Positions 1 through 5,907 of a stretch of 6,722 nucleotides of DNA are shown here, in pieces. The first letter of the stretch is position 1; each line of letters begins with the position of its first letter. Position numbers and translations under genes: made by a program. This stretch comes from CAYXVU01 sp964468725. GTDB taxonomy: Bacteria > Acidobacteriota > Blastocatellia > UBA7656. Under the pieces are notes generated by a model. It made no database searches. It saw nothing but the letters and a program-made list of their open reading frames with translations, and had not been told where the DNA came from. Location of the stretch: positions 1 through 6,722 of the forward strand of contig CAYXVU010000295.1 of NCBI GenBank assembly GCA_964468725.1. Reading direction: 5' to 3'.

Positions 1-2
1 AA

Positions 3-137
3 AAGAAATTTCAGCAAGTTATGAATTCGTTTTCAGATTACCAAGAGAGGTACAAGTTTATTGACAATGACTCTTTGGGTCAGCTTTATTCAGCCGAAAT
101 CAACTTGAGAGAGTTGAGGGTTGAAATCGGCTTATGA
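3..137 (+). CDS. 3' end of an unidentified gene (truncated by window edge)
   Basis: An open frame enters from the left edge and ends at TGA 135-137, giving 44 residues. It is rich in charged and aromatic residues (…SDYQERYKFID… and …INLRELRVEIGL at the end) and predicts as mostly helical. There is no signal peptide, membrane segment or motif that I recognise. It is read in the same direction as the endonuclease-like gene at 225, 87 nt upstream of it, and has the same AT-rich composition. By position a cognate DNA methyltransferase would be expected here, but the tail shows no methyltransferase motif, so that is inference only. It could equally be a different defence gene, or chance open frame. 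A TTGACA promoter-like box lies inside it. Confidence 0.45.
   Translation, partial: KKFQQVMNSFSDYQERYKFIDNDSLGQLYSAEINLRELRVEIGL
61..90 (+). promoter_or_regulatory. Candidate promoter for the endonuclease-like gene
   Basis: A perfect TTGACA -35 box (61-66) is followed after 18 nt by TTTATT (85-90), a 4/6 match to the -10 consensus. It lies inside the end of the upstream gene and would start transcription near position 97, leaving a leader of about 130 nt before the ATG at 225. That leader contains the stem-loop/T-tract at 156-206. The -35 box is good and the -10 is mediocre; AT-rich sequence gives such matches by chance. Confidence 0.3.
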
Positions 138-155
138 TGTTACGTTTAGCAACTC

Positions 156-206
156 AAACGACTGTTGTTTCCTTAGTAGTCCGGGCAACAGCCGGTTTCA
201 TTTTTT
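156..206 (+). terminator. Probable Rho-independent terminator or attenuator
   Basis: CTGTTG (162-167) pairs with CAACAG (186-191). It is extended inward by three T-G wobbles (168-170 with 183-185) and outward by AAACG (156-160) with C-GTTT (193-198) across a one-base mismatch and a bulged G. The 12-nt loop is 171-182. Two bases after the stem comes TTTTTT (201-206). This fits an intrinsic terminator for the gene ending at 137. It also lies between the candidate promoter at 61-90 and the ribosome binding site at 213-216, so it could act as an attenuator of the downstream gene. Confidence 0.55.
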
Positions 207-224
207 CTTGCTGAGGTATTAACT

Positions 225-1151
225 ATGCCGCTTGATCACGATAGAGCAAATCGCGTACAAGAAGTAGTAAAAAGCATACTGTTAAGCCGTAAAAACAGTT
301 TTCCTGACGAAAGCTGGAGAACTGGAAATGCGCCCTTCCATGCAGCTTTTTTCAGCCTATTCACAGAGCCTCCCGGACGCTATAACAGCCCAACTTCTAA
401 ATTATTTTCTAATGAAACTCCGCGCAGGAAGCTGCCTATCGTGGGAAGGGGCGGAAACGGAGACGCAGCAAGCTGCGGTGAATTGTCTCACCCCTCCGAG
501 ATTGAATGTGGGATTTTTGACTCAAGAATTTCTTTCACTAAAAAAATGAAGAACTTCGCTAACGCTCTCAGCGGTGGATATAAAAGGCGATTTATCAAAC
601 CATTCGCTCTTGACGTAACGAATACACAGATCAGACAAATACTCAGAATTATGCATCGATTGGATCAAAACGAATCTCCGAATCTTCATAAAGAAAATAT
701 GCTGTTGTTATCTGAAGCAGCTCTGCAAGATAGAAGAGAAAGGGCATTAGGATTTACAGTAGATAATTATGTCGAAACAGATTCCTTTGTAGAAGCCATA
801 AAGCTGAGGCCAACGATTCATAGCTTTGATAACTGGAGAGAAACGAAAGAGAAACTCCTGTACGCTAAATCTGCACTCAAACTACTCCATCCTCAAAAAG
901 AGATTCGGTTTTATATCGGCTTTCCGTTTGACCCAACCTCCGATACACCTACCGGGCATAACAAAGAAAGATTTTTTGACTATCTGGTTGAGTTCAAGAA
1001 ATTTTTTGCCCCTGATGAAGTGCTCATTGGCAATGAATTATGGAATCATCTTTCAGGGCAGCCACAAACAATGGAGAGCATACTCGAAATCATCAGGGCG
1101 ACTGTCCAAACCTTTAGCTTAAAGAAACACTCGCAAATACTGTTGGGGTGA
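225..1151 (+). CDS. Type II restriction endonuclease-like protein (TdeIII-like), possibly degenerate
   Basis: 308 aa. The ATG follows GAGG (213-216) by 8 nt, which supports this start. Residues 130-295 resemble, from memory, TdeIII-like type II restriction enzymes, which cut foreign DNA lacking the host's methylation. Landmarks are PFHAAFF (37-43), a candidate metal Asp D180, VEAIKLRPT (189-197), a helix with ETKEKLLYAKSALK, FYIGFPFDP (229-237), and a FAPDEVLIGNELWNHLSG segment (261-278) followed by a helix QTMESILEII. Cytoplasmic; no signal peptide. Two features are odd. The PD-(D/E)xK signature reads E190-A-I-K193, one residue wider than ExK. Residues about 45-110, encoded by a GC-richer patch, do not look like the family, and an alternative frame stays open over 328-549. 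Composition is AT-richer than the genes to the right, as expected of transferred restriction genes. The enzyme class is moderately secure; the family name and specificity are not. Confidence 0.55.
   Translation: MPLDHDRANRVQEVVKSILLSRKNSFPDESWRTGNAPFHAAFFSLFTEPPGRYNSPTSKLFSNETPRRKLPIVGRGGNGDAASCGELSHPSEIECGIFDSRISFTKKMKNFANALSGGYKRRFIKPFALDVTNTQIRQILRIMHRLDQNESPNLHKENMLLLSEAALQDRRERALGFTVDNYVETDSFVEAIKLRPTIHSFDNWRETKEKLLYAKSALKLLHPQKEIRFYIGFPFDPTSDTPTGHNKERFFDYLVEFKKFFAPDEVLIGNELWNHLSGQPQTMESILEIIRATVQTFSLKKHSQILLG
424..476. repeat. Pair of near-identical 12-bp palindromes
   Basis: GCAGGAAGCTGC (424-435) and GCAGCAAGCTGC (465-476) differ at one base, and each can fold into a short hairpin. 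The second extends to CGCAGC-AA-GCTGCG (464-477). They sit 41 nt apart in a GC-richer patch inside the AT-rich endonuclease-like gene, in the part whose protein looks least like the family. They may be coincidental or a trace of a small inserted element. Confidence 0.25.
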
Positions 1152-1184
1152 AGACCGCTCTTGTGTAAATCGCCAAGCCTGACC

Positions 1185-2168
1185 TTACCCTTTCGGGGCG
1201 AAGTAGCCTTTGCGGGCGCGGGTCGAAAGTCCCGGACGCGTTACCTTGACGTTGAGTTTGCGCCAACGTCCGTCGCGTTTCTCGTTGGTGGTGTAGTAGG
1301 TCAGAGTGTATTGATTGCGCAGTTCGTCAACGATATTGAGGAAGGTCTCTTCTAATCCTTCGCCTTGCGGCGCGTGAACGTAGCGCCCGCCGGTCTGCTC
1401 GGCGAACTCTTTCATCTCGCCGCGCCCTCTGCGTAATAAGATCGCCACTTGCGCGTTGCTGCCCTGTAGCTCTTTGTCTTCGATCAAATCAAGAGCATAG
1501 ACGGTCACTCCGGCAGCGTGCGCTTTCTTCATCACCGAGTCGAAAGAGGCTTTGCGGCTGCTGCTGTCCCATCCGTCGGAGATCAAGAGCACGGCGCGCC
1601 GTTTTTCCGCGCGTTTGCCGAGCGCCTCAATCGCTTCGCTCATACAATCGTAGAGCCGCGTCGAGTTGGCGGCTTCGGCATCCCAAATGTAATCGCTAAT
1701 CAGGCGCGAGTCGGTGAAGTCTTGAAACAGGCGCACATCGTTATTAAACCCGTAGAGCGCCACCTGATCGTTGTCACGAATCTGCTCCAGAAACGAAGCC
1801 GCTGCACCGCGCACTAAACCGAACTTGTGCCCCATGCTGCCGCTCATATCCACCAAGATGGTCGCGGCAAAGGGCGCCTCTTCTGCTGAAAATGAATCGG
1901 CCAACTGGGGCTTGCCGTCTTCGAGGATGGTGAAATCGTTGAGGCTCAACCCGTGCGCGTACTGCCCCGCCGCATCGGTGACGGTGACGGTGACGACGAC
2001 CAGATCGCTTCGCAGTTTGAGAACTTCATCGGGCTTCGATTGCGAGCCGCTCTTTTCCTGTGCGCGCAAGGTGTCTATTGCTAGCAGAGAGGCGCTGACG
2101 ATCAGCAGCGTGCAGGCGACAAGAGCCGAACGAACCAAACGGCGAGATGTGGAGGGCGAGTGGCGCAT
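1185..2168 (-). CDS. Exported VWFA-domain protein (acidobacterial VWFA-related family)
   Basis: 327 aa. A signal peptide has basic residues at 8-13, a hydrophobic core at about 14-31 and likely cleavage after LRA (36). Residues about 52-95 form a beta-rich lead-in (VTVTVTDAAG, then a GLSLNDFTILEDGKPQ segment) typical of the TIGR03436-type VWFA-related proteins of Acidobacteria. The VWA domain covers about 100-285 with a complete MIDAS: D107-x-S109-x-S111 (DMSGS), T170 and D198 (LISDGWD). The C-terminus (QYTLTYY…DGRWRKLNVKVTRPG…RARKGYFAP) is also characteristic. It should bind a divalent metal and a protein ligand outside the cytoplasm; the ligand is unknown. The ATG overlaps the stop of the preceding gene (TGATG) and has no clear Shine-Dalgarno of its own, so translation is probably coupled. 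It ends 33 nt from the convergent endonuclease-like gene. Confidence 0.9.
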   Translation of the reverse strand: MRHSPSTSRRLVRSALVACTLLIVSASLLAIDTLRAQEKSGSQSKPDEVLKLRSDLVVVTVTVTDAAGQYAHGLSLNDFTILEDGKPQLADSFSAEEAPFAATILVDMSGSMGHKFGLVRGAAASFLEQIRDNDQVALYGFNNDVRLFQDFTDSRLISDYIWDAEAANSTRLYDCMSEAIEALGKRAEKRRAVLLISDGWDSSSRKASFDSVMKKAHAAGVTVYALDLIEDKELQGSNAQVAILLRRGRGEMKEFAEQTGGRYVHAPQGEGLEETFLNIVDELRNQYTLTYYTTNEKRDGRWRKLNVKVTRPGLSTRARKGYFAPKG

Positions 2169-2710
2169 CAGTCTTTCGATTTTTTGGAGCGCAGAATGAA
2201 TTTGGCGAGGCCGATGATCTTATTCGAACTGCCGATGACCACATAGGAGACGACCAGGCGGGTCTGCGCCATCAAGTTCTCTTTGATGGCGTTGGTGGCG
2301 TCGCTGATCTCTTTGAGCGCATCGCTAAGTAAGATGTTGGCCGGTTCGTTCTCTTCGTCTTTGACTTTGCTGCCGCCCGCATGAGAGAGGATGCGGTTGG
2401 CGAGTTTTTCAATCTTAGCAACTTTTTTCAGGTCGTCAGACGACAGATCGCTGCGCTCGCGGAAGGACTGTTGCACTTGCAGCGAGAGGGTATCGAGTTG
2501 TTTCACATCCTCGACGAATTTGCGATGCTCCTCTTCGTCGCGTTCAATGGCGAGCCGCACGCGCATCTCTGGCGGCAGTTGCGGTTCTTGACTGCGCTGC
2601 GGTTGCGGGGTCGGTGGCGGAGGCAAATTGCCGTTCGGGCTGCTTTGTGCCGCAGCCGTCACCACTAAAACGGCGACGAAAACTGCCAGGGAAAAAAGCC
2701 TCTGCACCAT
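2168..2710 (-). CDS. Small exported, mostly helical protein of unknown function
   Basis: 180 aa. An N-terminal signal peptide (MVQRLFSLAVFVAVLVVTAAA) has likely cleavage near residue 21-22. A proline-rich linker follows at about 24-49 (NLPPPPTPQPQ). A long, highly charged helical region spans about 50-150 and has coiled-coil character, including RDEEEHRKFVEDVKQLDTL and SSDDLKKVAKIEKLANRIL. A basic end with a short hydrophobic stretch (VVSYVVIGSSNKIIGLAKFIL) precedes RSKKSKD. I recognise no enzymatic motif. The start is fixed because an in-frame TAA lies five codons upstream; AAGGA (complement of 2723-2727) sits 12 nt before the ATG, a long spacing. Its stop overlaps the ATG of the VWFA gene, so the two are co-translated and probably act together in the cell envelope, this protein perhaps as scaffold or partner. 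That role is inference from coupling alone. Confidence 0.85.
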   Translation of the reverse strand: MVQRLFSLAVFVAVLVVTAAAQSSPNGNLPPPPTPQPQRSQEPQLPPEMRVRLAIERDEEEHRKFVEDVKQLDTLSLQVQQSFRERSDLSSDDLKKVAKIEKLANRILSHAGGSKVKDEENEPANILLSDALKEISDATNAIKENLMAQTRLVVSYVVIGSSNKIIGLAKFILRSKKSKD

Positions 2711-2750
2711 GATCGTTTCGATTCCTTACCCTATGCTTGAGCGATTTTGT

Positions 2751-2778
2751 TTTATCACAACCGCCTGCCTGCTTCCAA
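2751..2778 (-). promoter_or_regulatory. Weak candidate promoter for the helical/VWFA pair
   Basis: On the minus strand TTGGAA (complement of 2773-2778) and GATAAA (complement of 2751-2756) are spaced by 16 nt and lie about 40 nt upstream of the ATG at 2710. Each hexamer matches the consensus at 4 of 6 positions. The 277-nt gap from the peptidase gene makes a separate promoter plausible. Sigma specificity in this phylum may differ from the E. coli consensus. Confidence 0.25.
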
Positions 2779-2841
2779 TCTGAAATGTTTGTAGGGACAT
2801 GCGTACCGATGACGGAACGCAAACCTTCAGCAACCTTGCAG

Positions 2842-2915
2842 AGATTTCCGTTCACCTCACCTTGAAAATCACCCTTCGCAGGTCTGCCATCGGCGCTAGC
2901 CGCAGACGGAAATCT
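2842..2915. repeat. Nested inverted repeats between the peptidase gene and the helical-protein gene
   Basis: AGATTTCCG (2842-2850) and CGGAAATCT (2907-2915) are perfect 9-bp inverted repeats 56 nt apart. Inside them GTCTGC (2882-2887) pairs with GCAGAC (2902-2907), with GGC-GCTA-GCC (2892-2901) forming the tip. The inner and outer stems meet at 2907 and could stack. There is no T-tract next to the stem on either strand, so it is not a standard intrinsic terminator. It could be a 3'-end processing or stabilising structure of the peptidase mRNA. The rest of 2711-2987 holds only the promoter candidate; I see no credible small gene. Confidence 0.35.
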
Positions 2916-2987
2916 ACTGGCTCATCGCACCGAACGATGTCGGTCAACGACAACCCTTTCGGCTGAGAAGTAACGTACAGGGGCGAC

Positions 2988-5129
2988 TCACTTCGATTGC
3001 GCGGTCGGCGCGTCCCCATAGCGTTTGCCAGTTTCGCGGTCGAAGACGGCATTGCGTAAAAATTGTTCGGTCGTCCAGGGCGGCGCGCCGCCGCCCAAAT
3101 ACTTGTGGAACCATTCCAGATGCGCCGTGTAGTAGAGCGCCATCTCGTACCAATTGGGCCAGTGTCCGGCATCCGCATAGATCAGCAGCCGCGACGGCAC
3201 CTTCATCTTTTGCAGCGCCGTGTAGAACTGCAAGGATTGCGTATATGGCACGCGATAATCGCGTTCGCCGCTGATGACCAAGATGGGCGTTTTAAAGTTC
3301 TTCACATAATTCGATGGCGACCATTTCTCATAGAGATCGGAATTCCATGGTTGGCCTTTCAAATCCCATTCGGGAAACCATAACTCTTCGGTTGCCCCGT
3401 AAAACGAGCGCAGGTCATAAATCCCCATCATCGAAGCGAGAGCTTTGAAGCGGTCTGTGTGACCTTCGAACCACATCATCATATAGCCGCCATACGACCA
3501 ACCCATTGCCCCCATGCGATTCTTATCCACATAGGGCAGCGTCTCCAGATAATCGGTCACTTTCATGGTGTCTTCAAACACGCGCCCGCCCCAGTCGCCG
3601 GAAATCTGCGCCGTGTATTCTTGCCCATAGCCGGTCGAACCGTGCGGGTTCGGAAACGCAACGATATAGCCCGCGCCGGGGTAGACTTGCCAATCGCCAC
3701 GGAAGGCGTCCGCCCACATGGACTGCGGCCCGCCGTGTACGTTGAGGATGAGCGGATACTTTTTCGCGGCATCGAACGCGTGCGGTTTGACAATGAAGAC
3801 TTGCAACTTTTTACCGCCCGCACCTTCAACCCACACCGATTCCGCTGGACGGATGTCGACTTCGTTGGCTACCGCTTCATTGATGCGCGAGAGGCGAACC
3901 GGCTTGGCGGCTTTGTGGTTGGTGATCGCCGCACTGTAGATTTCGACGGGCTCGCCAACCGAGCGTTTCAGATAAACCAGCCGTTGCCCATTGGCAGTAA
4001 AATCGAAGGCGTCAATCGTTTTGTCCGTGATGACGGCACCGAATTGATTGGTTGTGAGGTCAAGGCGATAGATCGGATTCTGCCCTTCGACGGAGCCCGT
4101 AAAGTAGAGCGCGCGCGAATCGGCAGCCCAACTGAAATCATCCACCCAATTACGAAACCGCTCGGTCAGAACGGTTGTCATATGACTGGCTCGATCATAG
4201 AGCGCGAGTTGGAAGAGGTCGGACTCATACCCCGGTTGCTTCTGTATGCGGTATGCCAGATAGCGACCATCGGGCGAATACTTCGGGCTGCCATCATAAG
4301 CCGGATTGGCTGAGGTGATGTTGCGCGGCTGCGCCCCTTTGTCTGTCAGCGACAGCACCCATACATCGTTGTTGGTCGAAGAGGCCTGTTCCATATCGCG
4401 TTTCGAGACGAATGCCAGTTCGTTGCCATCGGGCGAGAAGTCATACTGCAATGGCCCGCCGAGTTGAAACGGCGGCGAATCGAAACTGCCCGGCGTCGCA
4501 TCGCGCACCTCGCCGCTTGCGACGTTGGCGATAAAGATATGGGTGCGCAGTCCATCGCGCCACGCCGTCCAATGGCGGTACAACAGTTCGTCCGCCATAT
4601 GGGCGCGCAAACGGCCTTTCTCCCATCGTTCGCTGATGCGTTTGTTACAGGCGTCATTGTCGCCGCATTCGGGGTAGACATCAGTGGAAAAAGCGATGAG
4701 CTTGCCATCGGGCGACCACAACGGGTCGGCAACGCCGGTCGAGATTTTGGTGACCTGTTGCCACTCGCCGCCGCTTGCGGGCATGACATAGAGATTCGGG
4801 CTGCCATCTTTGGCGCTGATGAAAGCGAGCCAACGGCCATCGGGCGAAAAGAGCGGCGCGCTTTCGCCTTGCGGAGAATCGGTGATCTGCCGCGCATTCG
4901 TGCCGTCTAGGTTCATCATCCAGATATGACTACTGCGCCGCGCGCGCGCCAGATCGGGCGTGCCGACGACATAGACAACCGATTTGCCATCGGGCGAGAC
5001 GTGCAGATCGGAAACCGATTTGATGCGATACAAATCTTCTATCGTGAAGGCGCGTTTCTGCGCGCTCGCCGCCACCAGCGGCAGAAGCATAACAATCAAG
5101 GCCGTCAGAATCTCTCTCTTTCTCTGCAT
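2988..5129 (-). CDS. Exported S9 family (prolyl oligopeptidase-type) serine peptidase
   Basis: 713 aa, a normal length for bacterial S9 aminopeptidases of the acylaminoacyl-peptidase/dipeptidyl-peptidase kind. A signal peptide (residues 1-23, core ILTALIVMLLPLVAA) with likely cleavage ASA|QK directs it to the periplasm or outside. Residues about 25-425 form a TolB-like beta-propeller with blade motifs SPDGK (45), SPDGR (95), SPDGK (139), SPDGN (232) and SPDGR (285), plus degenerate copies near 335 and 378. The alpha/beta-hydrolase domain (about 430-680) has HGGP (465-468), NPHGSTGYG (494-502), the nucleophile elbow GWSYGG with S545, D624 in GERDYRVP, and H656 in DAGHWPNW. The triad is complete, so it should cleave short peptides from their N-terminal side. 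C155 and C161 lie in an insert between blades and could form a disulfide. GGAGG lies 7 nt before the ATG. It appears to be transcribed alone, with 258 nt upstream and 277 nt downstream free of genes. Confidence 0.95.
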   Translation of the reverse strand: MQRKREILTALIVMLLPLVAASAQKRAFTIEDLYRIKSVSDLHVSPDGKSVVYVVGTPDLARARRSSHIWMMNLDGTNARQITDSPQGESAPLFSPDGRWLAFISAKDGSPNLYVMPASGGEWQQVTKISTGVADPLWSPDGKLIAFSTDVYPECGDNDACNKRISERWEKGRLRAHMADELLYRHWTAWRDGLRTHIFIANVASGEVRDATPGSFDSPPFQLGGPLQYDFSPDGNELAFVSKRDMEQASSTNNDVWVLSLTDKGAQPRNITSANPAYDGSPKYSPDGRYLAYRIQKQPGYESDLFQLALYDRASHMTTVLTERFRNWVDDFSWAADSRALYFTGSVEGQNPIYRLDLTTNQFGAVITDKTIDAFDFTANGQRLVYLKRSVGEPVEIYSAAITNHKAAKPVRLSRINEAVANEVDIRPAESVWVEGAGGKKLQVFIVKPHAFDAAKKYPLILNVHGGPQSMWADAFRGDWQVYPGAGYIVAFPNPHGSTGYGQEYTAQISGDWGGRVFEDTMKVTDYLETLPYVDKNRMGAMGWSYGGYMMMWFEGHTDRFKALASMMGIYDLRSFYGATEELWFPEWDLKGQPWNSDLYEKWSPSNYVKNFKTPILVISGERDYRVPYTQSLQFYTALQKMKVPSRLLIYADAGHWPNWYEMALYYTAHLEWFHKYLGGGAPPWTTEQFLRNAVFDRETGKRYGDAPTAQSK

Positions 5130-5136
5130 GTCACAA

Positions 5137-5141
5137 CCTCC
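5137..5141 (-). promoter_or_regulatory. Strong Shine-Dalgarno of the S9 peptidase gene
   Basis: GGAGG on the minus strand, 7 nt upstream of the ATG at 5129. It is the best ribosome binding site in the window and fixes the start so that the signal peptide is complete. Confidence 0.8.
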
Positions 5142-5179
5142 AAAACGAATGATGAGTGATGGCTTGTCACAAAAGCGAT

Positions 5180-5208
5180 TTTATGTGAAAGCCATGTCTC
5201 TCTGCCAA
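5180..5208 (-). promoter_or_regulatory. Candidate promoter of the S9 peptidase gene
   Basis: On the minus strand TTGGCA (complement of 5203-5208, 5/6 match to the -35 consensus) and CATAAA (complement of 5180-5185, 4/6) are separated by exactly 17 nt, about 50 nt upstream of the ATG. A short odd-centred palindrome TTGTGACAA (5164-5172) lies just downstream of the -10, near the expected transcription start, and could be an operator. Confidence 0.4.
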
Positions 5209-5219
5209 TTATCCCGTCC

Positions 5220-5322
5220 ACACGAATCGTCCGCAGCCTTTCGTACTATCTTCGAAAAGATTCGTGTCTGGCAGGGCAGCGGGGTCGGCTGCGCCTTCCA
5301 TCCACACACTTGCCGGACGATT
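5220..5322. repeat. Overlapping, mutually exclusive inverted repeats upstream of the peptidase promoter
   Basis: ACACGAATC (5220-5228) is complementary to GATTCGTGT (5259-5267). AATCGTCCG (5225-5233) is complementary to CGGACGATT (5314-5322). The two pairings share 5225-5228 and cannot form together. A small inner hairpin, ATCTT-CGAA-AAGAT (5248-5261), lies within the first and overlaps its right arm at 5259-5261. The set lies in the gap downstream of the acetyltransferase gene and upstream of the peptidase promoter. The remainder of 5130-5387 shows no gene. Confidence 0.35.
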
Positions 5323-5387
5323 TATTCTCTCTACGCTTCTTCGCCCCGTTACTTGCACATCCCTTCATCACTGCTCTGCCTGTGCGG

Positions 5388-5897
5388 TTACACCTGATTG
5401 AACTCCGGTTGATACTTCACCAGTCCCTCGTGTCCGGCAAGAGCACCCGCGCGCAATTCAATCAGCATGAAGTGCTCGTCCGGCACATCATATTCGCAGC
5501 GCACTCCGTAGCGGCTTGCGGGGACAAACCCGAATCGCGGGTAGTAGCGCGGATGGCCGAGTACGACCACACATTCATGCCCCGCCGCCCGACAGGCTTC
5601 TAGCCCGGCGTGCATCAGTTGCGAGCCGATGCCTTCGTTTTGCAGCTCCGGCAATACAGCAAGCGGCGCAAGCCCAATGGCCATCAGCGACTCGTCATTC
5701 GATTCGATGGTCACCGGGCTGAAGAGAATATGGCCGACGACCCGCTCATCTTTCTCCGCGACTAGCGAAAAGGTGACCTTTCCATGATCGCGCAGCAAAT
5801 CAACGAGGTGGGCTTCCTGCGGCTGACCGAAAGCGGCTTCGACAACCTGTCGAATCGCTGCACGGTCGCGGGGTTCTTCCGGGCGAATAATCATCAT
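5388..5897 (-). CDS. GNAT family N-acetyltransferase, YhbS-like
   Basis: 169 aa from the ATG at 5897. A second ATG follows at once (5894), giving MIIRPEEPRD, the usual beginning of this family; an in-frame TTG at 5918 would add seven residues but overlaps the previous stop. The acetyl-CoA-binding motif A is LAPLAVLPELQNEGIGSQL, with the pyrophosphate loop QNEGIG at residues 86-91. It is followed by VVVLGHPRYYPRFGF (about 110-124), a signature of the COG3153/YhbS group. It transfers acetyl from acetyl-CoA to an amine in the cytosol; substrate not predictable. It lies 10 nt after the SDR stop with only a weak GGA upstream, so it is probably translated from the SDR transcript. No obvious terminator follows it. 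The family is certain; the exact start is not. Confidence 0.9.
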   Translation of the reverse strand: MMIIRPEEPRDRAAIRQVVEAAFGQPQEAHLVDLLRDHGKVTFSLVAEKDERVVGHILFSPVTIESNDESLMAIGLAPLAVLPELQNEGIGSQLMHAGLEACRAAGHECVVVLGHPRYYPRFGFVPASRYGVRCEYDVPDEHFMLIELRAGALAGHEGLVKYQPEFNQV

Positions 5898-5907
5898 GGC
5901 GATTCCG

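Noticed and set aside
138..224. Integron attC-like site, because of the hairpin before an AT-rich gene
   Set aside because: I could not find a paired RYYYAAC/GTTRRRY core around the hairpin; stem plus T6 fits a terminator better.
1976..1993. Tandem CGGTGA x3 repeat
   Set aside because: It encodes the alternating Val-Thr beta strand (VTVTVTD) that is normal for this VWFA family, so the protein explains it.
1771..2199. 142-codon + strand frame opposite the VWFA gene
   Set aside because: Antisense to a clear VWFA domain and signal peptide; low-complexity translation.
2544..2855. Upstream-starting 103-codon frame overlapping the helical-protein gene
   Set aside because: It is out of frame with the signal-peptide protein, has no ribosome binding site I can see and no recognisable features.
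3459..4313. 284-codon open frame on the + strand
   Set aside because: It lies wholly antisense to the S9 peptidase, whose triad and propeller motifs are unmistakable. The translation has no recognisable motif; it is a shadow of GC-rich third positions.
4346..4897. 183-codon minus-strand frame inside the peptidase gene
   Set aside because: A different frame of the same strand, with repetitive basic and Ser/Pro-rich translation and no domain; a shadow of the propeller region.
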